DNA from: Mytilus galloprovincialis
Taxonomy: Eukaryota; Mollusca; Bivalvia; Mytilida; Mytilidae
DNA length: 64,000 nt
Assembly (NCBI RefSeq): GCF_965363235.1
Contig: NC_134839.1
Coordinates: 56,263,560 to 56,327,559, forward strand
Direction of reading: 5' to 3'
Shown: one piece after another, positions 51,501-62,409 of the stretch
Numbering within the stretch: the stretch's first letter is position 1
Layout of the letters: each line of letters begins with the position of its first letter
Position numbers and translations under genes: made by a program
The notes under the pieces: generated by a model
The model's database searches: none
Told to the model about the DNA's origin: nothing
The model's input: the letters and a program-made list of their open reading frames with translations, nothing else

Positions 51501-51953
51501 CCTCCAATATACCTTTCCTTATAAGGATTCTTGTGACGTCACTTTGGGCGTTGCACTGACTATGGCTAACAGGGCTGTTATTTTGTAATGTATTCGTTTT
51601 TATTCTATAGCTAGCCACCACTTCAGTTAAATCATGTATATCTATTATATAGTCATTTTATAAAATTTACTGTTTGCAAAACTATGTATTATTCTTGATA
51701 ATAATGATGTTTTTGTGCCAGGCGGATAACCCCGGCCTTACAGCTTTTGGAACTTTTGGTCCTCGGTGATCTTCAACTTTGTAGTTGTTATGGCTTTCAA
51801 ACTTTTTACATCTGAGCATAGTTTTGTGTGGACGTAGCGCGCGTCTGGCGTATAAAACATATTTTTTAACCTGTTACCTTTTGATGGCTATTATTCGTTT
51901 GTTTCTCTGTCCTATATTTTCTCCCATTTATCTGTTTATTTATTGTAATTAGT

Positions 51954-52209
51954 TATCAAAGGTACCAGGATTATAATTTAGTACGCCAGACGCGCGTTTC
52001 GTCTACGTAAGACTCATCAGTGACGCTCAAATCAAAAATATTTATAAACCCAAACAAGTACAAAGTTGAAGAGCATTGAGGATCCAAAATTCCAAAAAGT
52101 TGTGCCAAATACGGCTAAGGTTATCTATGCCTGGGATAAGAAAATCCTTAGTTTTTCAAAAAGTTCAAAGTTTTGTATACAGGAAATTTATAAAAATGAC
52201 CACATTATT
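51954..52209 (-). repeat. ribozyme-like repeat unit, truncated solo copy
   Basis: GTTATCAAAGGTACCAGGAT to AAAATGACCACATTATTG matches the first two thirds of the unit. The hammerhead-like core is at 52020-51982 on the minus strand. A diverged relative of the core (GCGCGCGTCTGGCGTATAA) sits at about 51838. Confidence 0.75.
51982..52020 (-). ncRNA. hammerhead-like ribozyme core (solo copy)
   Basis: CTGATGA, GTC-TTACGTA-GAC, GAA, ACGC/GCGT, GTA on the minus strand. Confidence 0.5.
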
Positions 52210-52269
52210 GCCCTGTCGTGTAATGTTATCATTTTAATGTTATAATTAACACTGCCATCAAAGCGGGAG

Positions 52270-52520
52270 ATTTGGCATGCCACAAAACCAGGTTCAACCC
52301 ACCATTTTTTCTTAAAATAACCTGTACCAAGTCAGGAAAATGTTCATTGTTATATTATACTTTGTTTTTGTGTGTGTTACATTTTAATGTTGTGTTTCTG
52401 TTGTGTCGTAGTTCTCTTATATTTGATACGTTTCCCTCAGTTTTAGTTTGTAACCCGGTTTTGTTTTTTCTCTATCGATTTATGAATTTCGAACAGCGGT
52501 ATACCGCTGTTGCTTATATT
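52270..52520 (+). repeat. interspersed repeat (ACCTGTACCAAGTCAGGAAA family)
   Basis: CACAAAACCAGGTTCAACCC, CCTGTACCAAGTCAGGAAAA and GAACAGCGGTATACCGCTGT are phrases also seen near 46310-46340, 46690 and 61490; the window ends in the start of another (GAACAGCGGTGA). Confidence 0.5.
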
Positions 52521-52639
52521 AAACTATATTTGAATACGAAGGCCATCCTGTTGAAAGGGACAGTCTCACATGTCACTATTAATGTTCTTTTAGATTTGCA
52601 AATGCATTTATTTATCAAGTATAACTAACTAGTTGTACA

Positions 52640-53691
52640 GAACTGTATTTGTCGTGTATGTTTATTAAAGATAACGTCATGTCAACTATTATTTTATGAT
52701 GGTATGAACGGGATGGATTGTGCTTGATTTTTGTATGATAAAGACATAATCTCTCAATCAGTTTAATTGAGGTCTTGAGCCGACATGTCATTAACTGCTA
52801 GTAGTTCTTTGTGTTAATTTGTGTATCGTTGTCATTTTGCTTAGTTTCTTTTGTTACCTAGTCTGACATCGGACTCAGACTTCTTTTTAAACTGAGTTTT
52901 ACTGTGTGTTTCTTTATTTTACATTGGCTAGAGGTTATGTAATATGTAGAATTACAATAATTTCAAGATGTATGGTCTATCTGGAATTGAAATACTGAAT
53001 ATCTTGATATATAGTTTATTCTCATAAAACCATGCAAGTACAAAAGTTACGGAGAATTTAAAATATGCATTCAAAATATTAAACAGAAAGTTACCCATAA
53101 CTCATATAAAAACAATCATGACAGTCATATAAAACCACTTTTAGGGCTTCAACTGTCAATAACATAACTATATTTATATATTTCAAAAGTCAACTTGATC
53201 AACATGCAAAACCACACTCGCAACTGTGTGTTGCTTCCTGAAATTATAACCCTGACAATTGACTGAAAGATTGAACATAACTTATTTTAATGTTCTGACT
53301 TTTCATACGATGTTAAGATAAAAACAATGTGCTATTGTTGTTCTTGTGCAGAATCAGAAAATAAACAGTGTCATTTCTATTTTACTTATCATAACATTTT
53401 CGGACAAAAAAAAAAAACAACTTTTGTGCCGTTTGGGTCAACAATAATAATTACTATACACTTTATTTTTTATTTTTGAGATAAACATAAACAGGATGTA
53501 ATACTTCATGGTTAAAATTTAACCAGCATTTTCTAGTGTGGCTTCATTATAATGACTATAAATAGTAGTCATGTAGTCTAGATGTTTTAGATATCTCCAT
53601 TATTTAGTTGAATACACAAATTGTTTTAAGTGCACACATGCTTTTGCATTGCGCATTAACACTTATTAATTGATATACTCAATACAATCAG
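52640..53691. other. 3' flank of the unidentified minus-strand gene
   Basis: No exon was seen. A minus-strand AATAAA near 53468-53463, about 225 nt past the stop at 53692, could be its poly(A) signal. Confidence 0.3.
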
Positions 53692-56600
53692 TTATTCAAC
53701 AATATCCAGGTGGCAATTTGGTGGAATGCCTCTAGTGTTTACTCCTTTTGTGAGTATTCTTTCACCATCATTATTTGACAATTCAATTGTAAATGAATCC
53801 CTTAACTGCTCTTCAGATTCCTTCCTTGTTTTTTTCTCCTGTAACATAATTATACTTCAAAAATATATTTGAATCTTATTTACTCAATTTATTTCACTTG
53901 ACTGGGCGGAGGTTAACCGGTTCGCTCATAATAAACCAGTCCATCTATAGATAGGTGTTTTAGAATAAACTCATCAATGAAGTGTCCAGTCATTCTTTTG
54001 TAAATTCCTTTTATGACACTGATAGGTGATTAGAAATCAGTTATAATTATAACGGCAATCATATCTTATCACACACATCTTCAAATAGACTGTCATTATG
54101 CAAATTAAAACGTAAGTTCCGCCCGATCAGTTGAAATAACGTTGGTAATACCTATAATTCATTTAAGAGACGTTGGTAAACGATGCCAAAATATAAAGAA
54201 ATCGATGGTTCATTTTGATTCATAAAAGACCTAAGCAGTCGATGAACAAGATAAAGTTTATTTTTGGAGAAAAAAAAAGTATATTGGGGAATATGAAAAG
54301 AATTTGTTTACTTTGAGGAAGTGCTTCGACATAATTACATCTCTATCATGATAATACTATATTATTGTGTTTTTGACCGTACATTAGAAAAAGATGTTTT
54401 TATTTTATATTCTAATACGAAGTAAAATGTATCTTATTATCACAATTTCTTATTTTTTAAGCAAGTAACATAATAGGTTTCATAAATATTTCAAACATTC
54501 AGTTTTAAATTCATTGAATTTTAAGATCATTCATCCGCTGTTAATGGTGGTTAGATATATCACTAAAACATTACAAAGACCACTCCATAGAAACAATTAC
54601 GAAACACGAAGAGATTGTTGTAATGGTGTATAAGTGGCATTTGATTCAGGGGAGATTCAAGGCAGTTTCAAAAATAGTAGATTACAAAATAGGCATTTCA
54701 ACGATAATGTACATCTTATGTGCAGGTATTTTGATTTTTTTTTGTATTACTGTATAATTGTGTTTTGCATACTGCTGTTTGTCTTTTAGTCGTTTTCCTT
54801 TTTTTTTTTGTCACGGCGTTGTCCGTTTGTCATCGACGTATGATTTTGAATATCTCTTTGGTATATTCCACATCTCTTTTATTTTTCTTTGTCCTAAGGT
54901 CTTTTTTTACTTGTTCCATTGTATATCACCTTCAACTAATCTCATTCCTCTTGTCGCAGATATTTTGTTATCTGACCTTTATGAGATAATTTTTAGGTTA
55001 CTGGAAATTATACAATTTGAAGCAATTGTGTCAAATAGTGTAGCTAAAACTTTAACGTTTCCAAAGCTTCTGCTTACAATGCAGTCATACTGCTGCTGTG
55101 TTAGTTTTATTTTCTGTACTGTGAGATAATGTGATTCCACACTAGTCTTTAATTAAATCGACAAAACTGCTAAGGACCTGTTTCATGAAACTTAAAGTCA
55201 TGTTAACATTTTGTTAATGTAAAAATAAGTCTAAATCCATAAATAGCTGCTCTTATTGAACCAATTAAACGATTTAAATTGGTTAACAGTTTCAGAACGG
55301 TACAGTGAAGCGGCATTTATTGAGGACAATATATGTTCTAAATGTCAGAATGACTTAAGTTCTATTAAAATGCAGCAAATAATCTAAAATGAATATAAAT
55401 AAAAGAGTATGAAATCAAATATCGTGTACAAATTTTGTAAATACTCCATAAAATGCAAGATTTATTGTACCAAGTGCCAGGGGGGAATGGACGGGCTTAT
55501 AACTTTATACTATAATGTATCAATCATGGATTCACGTATTTTATTATATCTTATATTTAGTCATGTATATATTGTGTTGCCGTCGAGTTCAGTAGTTTTG
55601 TTATACTTTTTTTTTACTTACGCCAACAAGTGATGATTCTATATATTGAACTTTATGTACTATTGATACGACTTTGAACATCATCATAAAACTTGCTACT
55701 GCGCCAACCACGCCCATGGTAATCGTCAATAATCGTCCTATTGGAAACAAAGTAATTTTTGATTTCATTTTGGGTTAATATATTTGTTATTTTAAAAATA
55801 AAAAAAAAAGTCATAAATAATATCAGGTTTGTATAAAGCTCTCAGAAAAGAAAAGAAAAGTATATTGTTGTTCCTGCGGACAAAGCTTCACATAATATTG
55901 TCTTTGTATGTAAATCGTACTACTACGATTGCCTTATAAAAGAATTAGGAATAAATTAGCTCTCAGGTAGTCCCACATACAAACACATATCATTTGAAAA
56001 GGATGAGATTTTGCCGAATCATAAGTCCTTCATGGCTTCAACGAACATTACATTGAACAACAAATTGGAGGACTTTCCGTGTTTGTATTGGATACATAAG
56101 CTTCACAAGATCCCATACAAACAACGGTCTATTACCGGTTCATCTGCATGTACGACTAAAGAATTGTCCATCAGATTGACAAAAATTCTATCCACAGTAA
56201 CAGAGAGTCTTCAGAATATTGTGAAGGTACCAGGATTATAATTTAGTACGCCAGACGCGTGCTGACTACTGGGCTGGTGATATCCTCGGGGACGAAACGT
56301 CCACCAGCAGTGGCATCAACCCAGTGGTGTAAATAGTTATCACTTGGTCGATGCCACTGCTGGTGGACGTTTCGTCCCCGAGGGTATCACCAGCACAGAA
56401 GTGTTGAGTGTTGGCATGAATATCAATATTGTCATCTTTTCGATAAATTTCCTGTTTACAAAACTTTGAATTTATCGAAAAACTAAGAATTTTTCTTATC
56501 CAAGGCATAGATTACCTTAGCCGTATTTGACAAATTTTTTTGGAATTTTGGATCCTCAATGCTCTTCAACTTTGTACTTGTTTGGCTTTATAAATATTTT

Positions 56601-59600
56601 GATATAAGCGTCACTGATGAGTCTTATGTAGACGAAACGCGCGTATGACGTACTAAATTATAATCATCCTGGTACCTTTGATAACTATTTACACCACTAG
56701 GTCGATGTCACTGCTGGTGGACGTTTCGTCCCCGAGGGTATCACCAGCCGAGTAGTCAACACTTCGGTGTTGACATGAATATCAATAATGTGGTCATTTT
56801 TATAAATTTCCTGTTTACAAAACTTTGAAAATATCGAAAAACTAAGGATTTTCTTATCCCAGGCATAGATTACCTTAGCCGTATGTGGCACAACTTTTTT
56901 GGAATTTCGGATCCTCAATGCTCTTCAACTTTGTACTTGTTTGGCTTTATAAATATTTTGATATGAGCGTCACTGATGAGTCTTATGTAGACGAAACGCG
57001 CGTATGGCGTACTAAATTATAATCATCCTGGTACCTTTGATAACTATTTACAACACTAGGTCGATGTCACTGCTGGTGGACGTTTCGTCCCCGATGATAT
57101 CACCAGCCGAGTAGTCAACACTTCGGTGTTGACATGAATATCAATAATGTGGTCATTTTTATAAATTTCCTGTTTACAAAACTTTGAAAATATCGAAAAA
57201 CTAAGGATTTTCTTATCCCAGGCATAGATTACCTTAGCCGTATGTGGCACAACTTTTTTGGAATTTCGGATCCTCAATGCTCTTCAACTTTGTACTTGTT
57301 TGGCTTTATAAATATTTTGATATGAGCGTCACTGATGAGTCTTATGTAGACGAAACGCGCGTATGGCGTACTAAATTATAATCATCCTGGTACCTTTGAT
57401 AACTATTTACACCACTAGGTCGATGTCACTGCTGGTGGACGTTTCGTCCCCGAGGGTATCACCAGCCGAGTAGTCAACACTTCGGTGTTGACATGAATAT
57501 CAATAATGTGGTCATTTTTATAAATTTCCTGTTTACAAAACTTTGAAAATATCGAAAAACTAAGGATTTTCTTATCCCAGGCATAGATTACCTTAGCCGT
57601 ATGTGGCACAACTTTTTTGGAATTTCGGATCCTCAATGCTCTTCAACTTTGTACTTGTTTGGCTTTATAAATATTTTGATATGAGCGTCACTAATGAGTC
57701 TTATGTAGATGAAACGCGCGTCTGGTGTACTAAATTATAATCCTGGTACCTTTAATAACTATTTACGCCACTGGGTCGATGCCACTGCTGGTAGACGTTT
57801 CGTCCCCGAGAGTATCACAAGCCCAGTAGTCAACACTTCGGTGTTGTCATGAATATCAATAATGTGGTCATTTTTATAAATTTCCTGTTTACAAAACTTT
57901 GAAAATATCGAAAAACTAAGGATTTTCTTATCCCAGGGATAGATTACCTTACCCGTATTTGGCACAACTTTTTGGAATTTCGGATCCTCAATGCTCTTCA
58001 ACTTTGTACTTGTTTGGCTTTATAAATATTTTGATTTGAGCGTCACTGATGAGTCTTATGTAGATGAAACGCGCGTCTGGTGTACTAAATTATAATCCTG
58101 GTACCTTTAATAACTATTTACGCCACTGCTGGTAGACGTTTCGTCCCCGAGAGTATCACCAGCCCAGTAGTCAACACTTCGGTGTTGACATGAATATCAA
58201 TATTGTGGTCATTTTTATAAATTTCCGGTTTACAAAACTTTGAATTTATCGAAAAACTAAGGATTTTCTTATCCCAGGCATATATTACCTGAGCCGTATT
58301 TGGAACAACTTTTTGGAATTTTGGATCCTCAATGCTCTTCAACTTTGTACTTATTTGGCTTTATAAATATTTTGATATGAGCGTCACTGATGAGTCTTAT
58401 GTAGACGAAACGCGCGTCTGGCGTACTAAATTATAATCCTGGTACCTTTGATAACTATTATCAAAGGTACCAGGATTATAATTTAGTACTATTTACTCGC
58501 GTAGTCAGGCGGAAACCCGGTTGAAATAGAACAAAAAAATCGAAGGTCTTTGTTAAAGAAGGCGATAAATGCCTACTGTAATGTTTACTATAGTAACACA
58601 AATTTTAAAAGTTAATAGAAACAAGTAAAATGACAATTTTCTTCTCAATAACGAAGTGTTTTATTTAAAAACACCATTTGCATAAGTTTTCAATTTATCT
58701 ATTACATAGTTCAGCAGAAAAATTAGATATCCAGTCGATGACATGGGTATCTATCAAGTTGGATGAAGAAAATGCATAACCTCCGATTTAAAAAAAAAAT
58801 TTACCACGGACGGAGAACATATCAATCTATTAGTGTAGTAATTTTTGTGTCTGCCCTTCCATTATGTGACTCAAGAAAAAAATTCCAAAAAATGGGTAAC
58901 AATTATATCGAAAAAGAAAATCGAGTGCACCTTTGTATGTTAGGGCGTGTTTGAGTTGAATATTTTATCTTGAAATCGTACTAAGCAAGAATATTTAATA
59001 CATCATCTCGCTTCAGATTCTATCATTTTTATATTTCAAAGCTACAGATTGACTTTATAACATAAAAAAATCACAGTACTAAAAGATGAAACATATCGGT
59101 CAAGTGAAATATATATCTAATGAATCACAAAAACAGAGTAGGTGTGTTCGAATAGCTATTTTTTCTAATAAAAAGACTTGACGACAGTCTTTAAAGTCAT
59201 AAGAAACCTCAAATCAAAAAAAAATAATGGATATGTTTTTTTATAACTCAATGGATAGATTTCATTATAAAACTTATGTACATATACTTTTTTCTGAAGA
59301 AAATTCTTTAATTTATTCATATTAAGAAGACGCTTCATTTATTTTCATTGCTTCTTTCCAGGAAGCAATTCCCCCGACATATTTTCCGTATGCAAAGTGA
59401 CCTCAGTGTGACCCATCTCGTAAAATTCCGGTGATCACAATACGCATGGATGTCCTTAAAATAAACTATTATCTGAATTTACATGTTAAAAACGTGCTCA
59501 ATTTCCATGCTTTTTTGTTGATTTTTTGTCGATTGTTGACAAACAGGTGACAATCGTTAAACTTCGGCTTCAAGACACGAACTTTAATTACCTGCCATAT

Positions 59601-62403
59601 TTTCACAACAACACTGACCGATTGAAAAAAAATTGACGATTATACGAAATTTACACGAAAAATATGATAAATTCGTGCACAGAAGACTAAGTTAATGATG
59701 TTTGTATGCATTGGTTCAAGAATTGGAAGAACATTATTTTTCACCGGTCACTCGTTTCTTATGACTTTAAAGTTGGATGATGAAAATGCATATCTTCGAA
59801 AAAAAAAAATTTTTTTGAGTGTGATAACTAGGGTTTATAGTCTTCAACCACTAACAAAATCTAGTCTGCCCTTCCACGAAATAATTAATAAGACTTTTTT
59901 TTAAATGTTTATGAATTTTCGAAAATTCCACCTGACAACCGAACAGACAATATTTTAAAGTTGAACCAATGCAGATAAGATCATTAACTGATGCTCATTA
60001 GCTAGAAGATACATTTGTCTTTTAAAATACAACTGACATTTAAGGATCGTAATGGTGCTATATGGAAAAATTTATCGGTTTTCAAGAGCAAAATTGGCAT
60101 CCCTACAGTGGCTTCCATTTTTACGATTGTGAAAATGAACTGGCGTAATGGGGAGATAATTTTGACGAAGTAGAATCCTGACTGTAGTGGTATTAACCGT
60201 ATCTGGATTCTAAAAAACTCTAAGAAAAAACTCCTGGATTCTTTTAAATCTCAAACTTTTTTTCTGAAATTAGTTCTATCAACACTTGTGATTTTTCAAC
60301 CCTCTATATTTTTCATTGCCCATGAGAAATAGAAAAACGTCTAAATTGTAGCATACACTATAACTTTATTGATTTTGGATACCATATGGCATATTTTATA
60401 AATAGTGAACAAAAAGGTAAAACATGCTACACGGAAAAAGTGATCAGTATGCTGGAGTTTCTGATTGACAACATATTTGTTGAAATTATAGGTTGACTTT
60501 ACAACAAATTGTCGGCATTCCTATGGGAACGAATTGTTTGCCTCTACATGCCGACCTCTTTTTATTTTCATATGAGTCGGAGTTCCTTCTAACACTTGTC
60601 AAAAACAAGAAGATCAAAGAAGCCAGGTCAATTAATTTCACATTCAGATATATTGAAGATGTTCTTACCATTTATAATTAAAACTTTTCTGATTGGTTTC
60701 CATAAATGTATCCCCCAGAACTAGAAATTAAAGAAACAACAGACACTACTTCCTGCGCCTCATGTGTAGACTTATACCTCGAATTTGTCATACACGGTCA
60801 TCTCAGTACACGGATCACAAAAGAGACGATTCGAATTTTAAAATTATCATTTCCCCGACCTAAGTAGCAATATACCAACTTCAACTGCATATGGGATATA
60901 CATTTCCCAACTTATTCGGTATTCAAGAGCTTGCAGCTGCTACTCACACCAGTGTCTGAGCAGAAAATTATGAACCAGGGCTATTTCAAAGAACGTTCAT
61001 CGGAAGATACCAAGACCTTTTTGATGAATATTCCGTTTCAACTTCACAAATAATACACGATGGTCTTGAAGTATTTTCTTGGTGCTGACATTGTTTATCA
61101 TCTTAATAACATGTTATAGTTATTTGTCATTTTGAATATTACTTTTACTGTTTAATGTATTTTTTGTGATATCCATTTGACGTTGCTCGGTAAATGTACA
61201 TCCCGTCATTTTGTTATTGTGCTATAGTAAAATTTTGTATTTTTGTCCTTCAGTTTTGTGCTTTGTCTATGACCTTTTATGTTTCTTTGTTACATATTTT
61301 TTGGTTTTTATAGTGATTAAGATAATTACACAATGTTGACGGTTTACCCCTGTTTTGACATTTTTACCTATTATATCTGTTTGTCTTAGTCACACATCGT
61401 TGTCAATATAATGAAATTTTATGCGACTGTCATACAAGTGAGAGGTTTAGCTAGCTATTAAAAAAGTTTAATCCACCATTTTCTAAATAAGAAAATGGCT
61501 GTATTAAGTCAGGAATATGACAGTTGGTATCCATTCGGTTGTTGTGTTTGAGCTTTTGATTTTGCCATTTGATAAGGGTCTCTCCGTTTTGAATTTTCTG
61601 CAGAGTTCGGTATTTTTGTGATTTTCCCAAAGGATGTCGATTGTATGTTATAAACACGTTCTACAGCGTAACACAAAAAAATCATTTCTAAATTATGTCA
61701 GTTTTGTTAAATTGATGTGTTGGTCCGATTAGATTTTCGATCTATAATGTTGCTCTTCCTAAAACTAGATTTATTTTCAGCGTCGACCATTCTTTTCTAT
61801 TAAACAAAGTTGGACTTGTTCTTTCAAACTGTCCCTACATAAGGACAAACACTTAAATTATAAGAGCTTGTGCAGATCTTTTGATTTTGTCTGTTTCCAC
61901 ATCTGATACACACAGCCCCTTGCGTAGAAAGGTAGTTTTACAGTAACTCTAAAGTCCAGTTTTGTTTCCTAATAAAATAGATTTTAATAATTCGGAAACA
62001 TCTTGAATGTAGCATTTGACAGATTCAACAATATAACATTGCTTAGTTTCCATGTGAATCGTCCACACATAAAACCGTTATAAAGCAATTGATATAATGT
62101 AGACAAAAAAACCTATATTGCAGTGCAGACAACTGCATATTTGTTTTGTTTAAAAAGTGAATTCTCCACTCTAGAACTTTTCTGTTTTTACACGTACGGT
62201 TTTGATGTTTTGATAAACAGTCTGTGAAAACTTCTGTCTTCTTTACTGTTTTACAAGGATTAAAAAATATATTACATCTGGACTTGTTTGTGTGCCATTA
62301 TGTTTATTAGTAAGGGTAAACAATATCAAATCCATACCTTCTGCATTGCCACCACCTGTACTAGTTGGTTTAGGCATAGTAATAGTTTTCCCAACTGTTG
62401 AAG
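53692..62403 (-). CDS. unidentified gene, last two exons (3' partial view)
   Basis: Two exons are supported by splice sites and open phase: 62403-62338 (66 nt, 22 codons, AAG acceptor side, GTATGG donor) and the terminal exon 53838-53692 (147 nt, TTACAG acceptor, TAA stop). Both are phase 0 and join to LQQLGKLLLCLNQLVQVVAM then QKEKKTRKESEEQLRDSFTI, ending ILTKGVNTRGIPPNCHLDIV plus E-stop. The first part is an amphipathic Leu-rich helix and the second starts as a charged helix, so a coiled-coil C-terminus is likely. I do not recognise the family. The start lies beyond the right edge or in exons I could not see. The 8.5-kb intron holds the ribozyme-like array and the Penelope fragments. Confidence 0.5.
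55860..56228 (+). mobile_element. Penelope-like element N-terminal fragment, broken
   Basis: The plus strand reads VVPADKASHNIVFVCKSYYY and then FPCLYWIHKLHKIPYKQRSI and SLQNIVK, the part of the Penelope-like ORF ahead of the RT palm. It ends exactly where the ribozyme-like repeat block begins (AAGGTACCAGG). Confidence 0.75.
56614..56652 (+). ncRNA. hammerhead-like ribozyme core, array unit 1
   Basis: CTGATGA, GTC-TTATGTA-GAC, GAA, stem III ACGC with a changed 3' side (GACGTA). Confidence 0.5.
56973..57011 (+). ncRNA. hammerhead-like ribozyme core, array unit 2
   Basis: CTGATGA, GTC-TTATGTA-GAC, GAA, ACGC-GCGTATG-GCGT, A at position 17 (GTA). Stem I does not pair next to the core. Confidence 0.55.
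57332..57370 (+). ncRNA. hammerhead-like ribozyme core, array unit 3
   Basis: Identical to unit 2 across the core. Confidence 0.55.
57691..57729 (+). ncRNA. hammerhead-like core, array unit 4, changed
   Basis: CTAATGA replaces CTGATGA (the invariant G5 is lost) and stem II/III carry G-U pairs. This copy should be inactive. Confidence 0.4.
58046..58084 (+). ncRNA. hammerhead-like core, array unit 5
   Basis: CTGATGA kept. Stem II closes GTC/GAT, and the stem III 3' side is GTGT. Confidence 0.45.
58387..58425 (+). ncRNA. hammerhead-like core, array unit 6
   Basis: Full consensus: CTGATGA, GTC/GAC stem II, GAA, ACGC-GCGTCTG-GCGT, GTA. Confidence 0.55.
58491..60330. other. AT-rich intron stretch, nothing recognised
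   Basis: No repeats or exon-like blocks were recognised between the array and the next Penelope fragment. Confidence 0.35.
60380..61050 (+). mobile_element. Penelope-like element fragment (RT palm and thumb), broken
   Basis: The plus strand carries MLEFLIDNIFVE, LQQIVGIPMGTNCLPLHADL and a degraded FRYIEDVLTIYN box, followed by thumb-like sequence to about 61050 (CSRYLHFPTYSVF-like). It shows several breaks and is older than the 50.4-kb copy. It is in the same direction as 55860-56228 and could be the other half of one element split by the array, but the middle of the ORF was not seen. Confidence 0.75.
61080..61640 (+). repeat. Penelope-tail / AAGTCAGGAATATGACAGTT repeat
   Basis: T-rich sequence follows the RT fragment, then GAGGTTTAGCTAGCTATTAA, GTCAGGAATATGACAGTTGG and GTGTTTGAGCTTTTGATTTT. 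The last part is shared with 46683-46820 and, in reverse, 44010-44170. Confidence 0.45.
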
Positions 62404-62409
62404 CTTAAA

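Larger units (their letters stand above)
56222..58490 (+). repeat. ribozyme-like tandem array, unit 359 bp, inverted at both ends
   Basis: Six core-bearing units run in one direction (core starts 56614, 56973, 57332, 57691, 58046, 58387; spacings 359, 359, 359, 355, 341). At the left a shortened unit in the opposite orientation (56222-56341) abuts the array, and at the right TTTGATAACTATTATCAAAG turns it again, giving opposite-facing ends. The second and third units are almost identical, so amplification was recent. No protein is encoded; the repeated 73-residue open frame on the other strand is a by-product. Confidence 0.9.

Noticed and set aside
54758-55129. 123-residue plus-strand open frame rich in Phe/Cys
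   Set aside because: T-rich sequence resembling interspersed repeat (TTGTCACGGCGTTGTC); no domain, and an overlapping frame is also open.
56697-58342. Five similar 73-80-residue open frames on the minus strand
   Set aside because: They recur only because the 359-bp repeat recurs; the frame has no known domain and ends vary between units.
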